This document shows, in pieces, positions 58,223 to 64,000 of a stretch of 64,000 nucleotides of DNA; position 1 is the first letter of the stretch, and every line of letters begins with the position of its first letter. The notes below the pieces were generated by a model. It saw nothing but the letters and a program-made list of their open reading frames with translations. It was not told where the DNA came from and searched no databases. The translations under genes and the position numbers were made by a program. The stretch covers positions 443,551 through 507,550 of the forward strand of contig RPFO01000131.1 of the NCBI GenBank assembly GCA_009746045.1. The letters are read 5' to 3'. The stretch is from Mesostigma viride. Taxonomy: Eukaryota; Streptophyta; Mesostigmatophyceae; Mesostigmatales; Mesostigmataceae.

Positions 58223-61200
58223 TTAGGCAATGCGTGCTCCCTTGAGCGACTTGACGGTGCAAGGGCCGGCCGAGGTCTGGAACGGGATCTCTTGGAAGCG
58301 GGCAACGCAATCGTCCGATGTGTTGAGCAGCTGCAGGGGTACAACGATAGGGTAAATTCACGTTAGCCAAGCAGGGACCGCTATGTCCCTTGCCTCCCTT
58401 GCTATAAGGCCTTCATGATGTCATGCGGACGTCTGCAACAGAACTTATCAGCCACTGCAGACAGATGTGCTACAACCATAAATGAGATCACTGTCCAGAC
58501 AACTAGCGCATATACGAGCCGCTGGCCTTGGCATGTTCGATAGCAACATGGTCAAGTGCCGTACACGTGCTCGCATTGTGCAGGTGCCACTGAAATGCTA
58601 GAAAAGCACTTTCCAAACCCGCCTTTTTGTGGCAATGATCTGCACCTGAGGGGCATGCGCGTGGATAACCAAGGCGCACACACATGACAAGACTCGCATA
58701 CACAAAAAGCTGCACACACATCACGGCACGCATAAACAAAGGCAAACATGAACGAACGCATCCAGGTCAAGGCACACACACAAGGCATCGGCATCAAGGC
58801 ACATCACAAAGCATGGCACACATATCCAGTTTTCCGCGGACCGGCACTGAACGCAAATGGTTTTCACCTTTGCGGCGTGCCTGATCAGAATATCCAGGCA
58901 TCCACACACGCACAGGCGCCCATGCACGCACTGGTGGCGGCATGTCAGGGCACGGCCACCGCAGAGCACACACATGTGATCAAAGCTGTCTGCAACCCCA
59001 CATGAATTGCACCCACCGGCTGCAGCGTCTCCCACGCCTTCTTCTTCTGCACCTTGTTGTCCTTCCAGGCCTCCTCCATCGTCTGCCCCTCGCCGCTGAC
59101 AAACGTCACACGCTCGCCCACCGCCGCACCAGCTGGCGGCGTGACCAGCTCCACCACATCGTGCGCCGCGTTGGACGCGGCCAGCAGCATGCCGTTGGAC
59201 TTGACCCCACGCATGTTGCGGGGCTTGAGGTTGCACAGGACTGCCACCAGCCGGCCCTGGAATGTGGTTGGGGAGGAGGGCAAGGATACCGGATGCAAGA
59301 ATCAGGTGCTTATACAGCATCGTGACAGGGCGTCAATGCAGATCGCCCAAAAGTATAGTGAGAACAGTGGCGTGCAGTGCACCCATTGTAGCGGATGCCA
59401 GGATCAAGTGTTGATGCAGCCATGATGATACCGCGCTGAAGCGACAGCGTGCCGAGGCAACCCTCAGGATGTTGCATGCCCACACCAACGCTACGATAGG
59501 GATGAGGGGATGTTGCATGCCCACACCAACGTTACGATAGGGATGAGGGGATGCTGCATGCCCACACCAACGTTACGATAGGGATGAGGGGGTGCTGCAT
59601 GCCCACACCAACGCTACGATAGGGATGAGGGGATGGCGCATGCCCACACCAACGCTACGATAGGGATGAGGGGATGGCGCATGCCCACACCAATGCTACG
59701 ATAGGGATGAGGGGATGTTGCATGCCCACACCAACGTTACGATAGGGATGAGGGGATGGAGCATGCCCACACCAACGCTTCGATAGGGATGAAGGGATGC
59801 TGCATGCCCACACCAACGTTACGATAGGGATGAGGGAAAGAAGCCGTCTAGTGATAGGCATTCATCAGGTGGCTTGTTGCGTGGCCGCTTGTCATCTAGT
59901 GATAGGCATTCATCATAACTGCCTAGGCGAAAAGTCGGATTCGTTGGTTGAATTTCAGACAACCTGCGTACGCTGGTGACGCGATGGTCATCGCGTAACA
60001 AGTGCCATGTATCTTTTCCCACGACCATCATGACCACCACCGGCAGCAGCAACTACAGGATCAACAACAGCGACTGCCGCATACCTGCATTTCGTCCAAG
60101 GGTTTCTACCTATGACATGCGTCATTAACCACAAGCATTACCATCATCAGCATCACTCACCACCACCACCACCGTTCATACCTGCATCTCCTCCAGGGGC
60201 ACGAAACCGACCAGCCCGCTGACGATGGTGCGCGGACCCTCCGCCTCGCCCAGGTCTACCTGCTCCACGTACAGCCTGCGCCGCCATGGTGGTGTGTGTG
60301 GGGGGGTCATGGCGGCGGTGGTGGCGGTGGTGGAGGCAGTGATGGTGGCGTTGGCAGTGGCGTTGGCGTTGGCGTTGGCGTTGGCGTTGGCGTTGGCGTT
60401 GGCGTTGGCGTTGGCGTTGGCGTTGGCGTTGGCGTTGGCGTTGGCGTTGGCGTTCGCGGTGGCGTTGGCGTTGGCGGTTGTGGTGGCGTTGGCGTTGGCG
60501 TTGGCGTTGGCGTTGGCGTTGGCGTTGGCGTTGGCGGTGGTGGCGGTGGTGGCGGTGGTGGTGGTGGTGGTGGTGGTGGTGGTGGTGGTGGTGGTGGTGG
60601 TGGTGGTGGTGGTGGTGGTGGTGGTGGTGGTGGTGGTGGTGGTGGTGGTGGTGGTGGTGGTGGTGGTGGTGGTGGTGGTGGTGGTGGTGGTGGTGGTGGT
60701 GGTGGTGGTGGTGGTGGTGGTGGTGGTGGTGGTGGTGGTGGTGGTGGTGGTGACGTATGGGCATGACATCATCACGGTGAATGGTGATGTGATGCCGCCA
60801 TGTTGCCAGACCCATGCACCGCCAGATATAAGCGGATCATCCCACGCGCACGCACACAGGGGGCATGCACACAAGCACGGTAAATAAGCCCTAGCATTAT
60901 TGTAGTACAAAGCTTCAGCAGAGCAACGTGAATATTACTGTCATGCAATGCTGCAAGCGCCCCAGCAGAAGCAGGCCGCATGGAGTGCTTGTACACCCAA
61001 CAGGACATATGTTCAGTGCGATGCTGCAAGTGTACGTAGCGCACATGACAGCGCGAGAGGAGCGCAAATATTCTCCGCCCGCGGCATAAAGCGATGACCC
61101 ACCCGTCCGCGTCAGGGTGCTTCTCCGCTTTGAGGACTTTTCCCACTCGAATATCCAGCGCGCCGATCGGGATATCCGCGGCCGCTGCGCGCACCGTCGT

Positions 61201-61587
61201 AGGCACAAAACATAACCTTGGTAGGGCATCAACACGTGACGAAGTGATATTTTGAGATTCGCGAGGAACGAAGGGCGTGCCTGCAGGCGTACATTATGGG
61301 AGGGACTTACCGGCAGAGGATTCCCCGGCAGTCTCTGCAGCGCTGGCAAATGTGACGACACGGCCACGGGCAAAGCCGGCGCGGTTATTCCCCTTTCCAA
61401 CCGTCCAGACAAATGGTCTGGCCCGCATGTCATGCACTCTGTGCCTCCCAATCACGACCGGCAGTGCTCCCACAGCCCTGAACGCACCGACACGACCCGC
61501 CGGGGAAGAGCAGACGTTGGAAGATAGCAGTGCAACGCAGGCTCCCACCCTCGTGGCAACACAGGCAACATTAGCCACAGCTGCCAT
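58223..61587 (-). CDS. Plastid-targeted OB-fold tRNA-binding (EMAPII/Arc1-like) protein, five exons
   Basis: Exons 61587-61311, 61184-61103, 60275-60182, 59256-59017, 58330-58223; all junctions close in phase; 266 residues. The first about 90 residues (from [14 protein letters not shown]) are Ala/Val/Ser/Arg-rich with few acids, typical of a chloroplast transit peptide; an upstream in-frame ATG at 61683 would add 32 residues and is less likely. The mature part is a tRNA-binding OB domain: [91 protein letters not shown]. It ends [14 protein letters not shown]. This matches the plant At2g40660 type and the C-domains of EMAPII, Arc1 and Met/Tyr-tRNA synthetases, which bind tRNA without base specificity. 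A role in plastid tRNA handling is inferred. Confidence 0.9.
59467..59840 (+). repeat. 41-bp minisatellite in OB-fold gene intron 3
   Basis: About nine copies of a 41-bp unit containing ACGATAGGGATGAGGGGATG and GCATGCCCACACCAACG. Differences are single bases. No exon edge is contained. Confidence 0.96.
60296..60752 (+). repeat. (GGCGTT)n and (GGT)n arrays in OB-fold gene intron 2
   Basis: About 30 GGCGTT hexamers (60341-60535) pass into about 70 uninterrupted GGT triplets (60541-60752). Poly-His, poly-Thr, poly-Val and poly-Gly ORFs are artefacts. On the transcribed strand the intron contains (ACC)n. Confidence 0.98.
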
Positions 61588-62155
61588 TTTCCCTTTAAAT
61601 TGTAGTGCAGGTGCAAAGGCTGGTAGAACCGCGTGCGGGGCAAGGTTAAGGTTTGAAGGCCGGTTCCTGATTGCGTTAATCAATCGTAGGCGCCCTGCAA
61701 CTGGTGAGCTATGGCGAAGTCCATTGAGGTTATTACGTGGATAATGTGCGTACCGATTTCTGTGCTGCCTGCTGCCACCAGCGGGTGGTAGGTATTTAAC
61801 AACTGCCTGTTCATTGCAGTACGGTATGATCGTAATCTATCGCTTTATTGGGAAAAACATGGTACCAGAAGTCCCTTGCCTGCTTGGCACGATGCCAGCA
61901 GGCTTCGGATCTCTGTTGTAAACCGACTCTTCGCCCCAACAGGCATGACACACGGCAGGAAGTCGAATTGACAGGAGCGCTTGGGCAAATGGCAATCATC
62001 AATCCCCCCTAATTACCAGACCAGCGACCAGCGTATGCCATGAATGCGTCGGAGTCTGCCGCCAACTTAGAGTCATTGCATTTCACAATGAAAAAAAATG
62101 AGTATGAGTTTAGAAAAGAAAATTTTATTGGTAGCGCTTTAGCTGTTAGGTAGCA
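61588..62155. promoter_or_regulatory. Divergent promoter region, OB-fold protein (-) and kinase (+)
   Basis: 570 bases between two start codons pointing outward. AT-richer just before the kinase (ATGAAAAAAAATGAGTATGAG, about 62090). No recognised core element. Confidence 0.45.
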
Positions 62156-63409
62156 ATGGGCCCATGCTTGTCAACACGAAAGCAGTGGCCAGATGAGACT
62201 TGCTCTGGGGATGGAAGCCCAGGCTGGGACAGTTCCACGCGCATTCATGATGGGGCACCGGGCAATTGCCATGCTGACGGTGCGAATGGCAACTTACAGC
62301 AAGCGGGAAATGATAAGGTTGGTGTAGACGCTGTTGACGCCGTCAACGGGGGGCCACTTGCACCCCACTGCTGTTCACAAGATTGGCTATCCTCGTCGGC
62401 GCACTCTGGATTCGCTGGCCATCATGCGAATATACCGTCGAAAGGGAACGGGGTTACTCCCCCGGAATCCAGTGTACTGTCAGAGTGCTGCTCACCCGTC
62501 AGCGCTTACGTCTCGCAGCCGCACGATTTCCAATTCTGCCAGCCAGCTTCGCCGTTCCCGTCCACGTCCACCGAGACAGGAGGGGACGCGCCCTTCCCCC
62601 TATCTGTCTCCCGGCTCCGCCCGCACGCGTCCACGCTCTCCCGTAGCCTGTCCGATTGCGTCCTCCGCGTGCCCAGCAAGCGGCTCGTGAAGGAGACGTC
62701 CGTCATCATCTACAGCAAGAGCGCGGCGGGCAAGAAGCGCGTGAACGAGTACACGAAGATCCGCAAGCTGGGCCAGGGCAGCTACGGAAAAGTCGTCCTA
62801 TACCGCAACGAACTCACGGGCCAACTGGTAGCCATGAAAGTGCTCAACCGGCACCAGCTGCGCCGTCGCGCGTTTGTCAAGTCAGGTTCCTCCCCCCTGG
62901 AGGACTGTCTGAGGGAGATCGCGATCCTCAAGCAGCTGGACCACCCGAAGCTGGTGCTCATCCACGAGGTGATTGACGACCCCAACGAGGACGACTTCTA
63001 CTTGGTCCTCGAGTACGTCTCGGGTGGCCCCATCATGGAGGAGTGCAATGGAGGCGTGCCACTGTCGCCCGACCGCGCCCGGCGTTGCTTCCGTGATGTT
63101 CTGCTGGCCGTCGAATACCTCCACTTTCAGGGGGTGATCCATGGGGATATCAAGCCAGAAAATATCCTGGTCGACGACAAAGGGAACTGCAAGTTGACGG
63201 ATTTCGGTGTCAGCCATCTGTTCACTAATGGCAATGACCAGTTACTGCGGGCGCCCGGCACTCCTGCATTCACGGCACCCGAGTGCTGCAGTGGGCTGGT
63301 GTATAGCGGCAAACCGGCCGAGGTGTGGGCGCTGGGCGTCACGTTGTACCTGCTGGTGTTTGCGCGCTACCCATTTCTGGGGGAAACCGCCATTCACACG
63401 TACGAGAAG
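62156..63409 (+). CDS. SnAK/GRIK/CaMKK-like Ser/Thr protein kinase, first exon, 3' end beyond window
   Basis: One long exon of 418 codons ends at a GTGAGG donor (63410). The N-terminal about 195 residues are Ser/Gly/Pro-rich and unordered; MGPCLS at the very start recalls lipid-modified N-termini, but Pro3 disfavours myristoylation. The kinase domain has the G-loop GQGSYGKV (206-213), Lys228 in VAMK, HGDIKPEN (329-336; HGD instead of HRD), DFG (349-351), and the activation segment RAPGTPAFTAPECC (365-378). HGDIKP and GTPxFTAPECC are signatures of plant SnAK/GRIK kinases and CaMKK, which phosphorylate the activation loop of SnRK1/AMPK. The basic-Ser insert after the third strand (RRRAFVKSGSSPLEDCLRE) also fits. 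The remaining C-lobe exons are not in the window. Confidence 0.9.
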
Positions 63410-64000
63410 GTGAGGGGGGTGCCAGCAGGTGGGGGGAGAGCGTGGGCCGATAGTTTGGGTGGAGATTCCGGTGGATGAGTCTACAAGGGGGAGGAGGAGC
63501 AGGGGGGCAAATGTGGATGGGTGGCAGGGCGGGCGTCGCGGGGGGGGAGAGAGCCAAGGGGGAAAGACGGTATTGGATTGATGGATTTGGGGAAGGCAAC
63601 GGGGGGCGCAACGGCCAGCAGTAGCAGGGGAAGGGAAGAGGGGTGCAAGAGGAGAGAGATGATGTGGTAAGGGGGGGGGTGAGAATGGGTGGGAGAAGAA
63701 GCTTGTGGGGACGGAGGAGAGCAGGAGCCGGTGAGCAACGGGCCCTGCTCTGTGGGTGAGAGAACCGATGGGCTTGTGTCAGTGGCCTGGCCGTGACGTT
63801 GACTATAAATTGTTTTGGCCATGTGTGACCCAGGGGGGCTTGGTGAGCTTTATGCCAGGGCCCACCCCTGTGTCCCATATTCGAGAAGGTGGGCTTTACT
63901 TTGCAGCCGCAGCTTTCGCACCCGTTAAGGTGACCGTAAAGGTGGTGTCTAGTGGAGGATGTGTGCGGTGCGCTCCGGGAGGTTCCGGCCCGATACGGCA
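63410..64000 (+). other. Start of kinase intron 1, G-rich
   Basis: G-rich sequence without a clear acceptor leading into the expected C-lobe. Near 63880, TATTCGAGAAGGTGGG weakly resembles the exon end ACGTACGAGAAGGTGAGG at 63399-63415 and could be a decayed copy of that edge. No gene is supported on either strand. Confidence 0.5.

Noticed and set aside
60153-60910. Poly-His, poly-Thr, poly-Val and poly-Gly proteins
   Set aside because: Triplet (GGT)n and (GGCGTT)n repeats inside intron 2 of the OB-fold gene.
62156-62190. N-myristoylation of the kinase (MGPCLS)
   Set aside because: Proline directly after Gly2 is disfavoured by N-myristoyltransferase; kept only as a remark.

Overview
The window is nuclear DNA of a eukaryote from the green lineage, most likely a flagellated green alga. 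Genes are split by long GT-AG introns, coding sequence is GC-rich, plant-type telomere motifs (TTTAGGG/CCCTAAA) occur internally, and the gene set fits. It includes a bacterial-type (class-2) phosphoenolpyruvate carboxylase with a disordered insert, an HP30-type plastid import protein with a SAM domain, a SnAK/GRIK-type kinase and the ciliary protein CEP19. There are no operons or ribosome binding sites. I rebuilt exons by hand from splice consensus, reading phase and family motifs. For the five multi-exon genes plus the transposase every junction closes in phase, apart from one base missing in a G-run of the carboxylase gene.

Layout. 0.9-5.6 kb (+): GINS subunit SLD5, six exons. 5.6-11.1 kb: mobile-element debris (LINE fragment, fold-back element, dispersed repeats). 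11.1-11.6 kb (-): CEP19, one exon. 13.9-49.9 kb (-): the carboxylase gene, 16 exons over 36 kb, about 1,236 residues. Its introns hold microsatellites, minisatellites, a hAT relic, unassigned ORFs and, in intron 6, a 13.1-kb element. 51.0-57.2 kb (+): HP30, five exons, divergent from the carboxylase. 58.2-61.6 kb (-): a plastid-targeted OB-fold (EMAPII/Arc1-like) tRNA-binding protein, convergent with HP30. 62.2 kb to beyond the right edge (+): a SnAK/GRIK/CaMKK-like kinase, divergent from the OB-fold gene.

Two things stand out. First, carboxylase intron 6 holds a 13,127-bp element with perfect 16-bp terminal inverted repeats. It sits in register inside a CCCATG hexanucleotide microsatellite and carries two converging multi-exon genes: a roughly 1,000-residue DDE-transposase-like protein of no family I can name, and a BAH-domain-like protein. 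Second, at least eleven exon edges in three genes are copied again in the adjacent intron (or just past the stop codon), from one extra copy up to about 27. In the HP30 case each 36-bp unit starts with GTAAG and ends with CAG, so each is formally a tiny GT-AG intron and each boundary resembles a recursive-splice site. This suggests a common route of intron growth in this genome.

The genes shown are housekeeping genes of separate processes (replication, cilium, carbon metabolism, plastid import, tRNA or RNA binding, energy signalling). Nothing suggests they act as one pathway; the shared theme is the way their introns have expanded.
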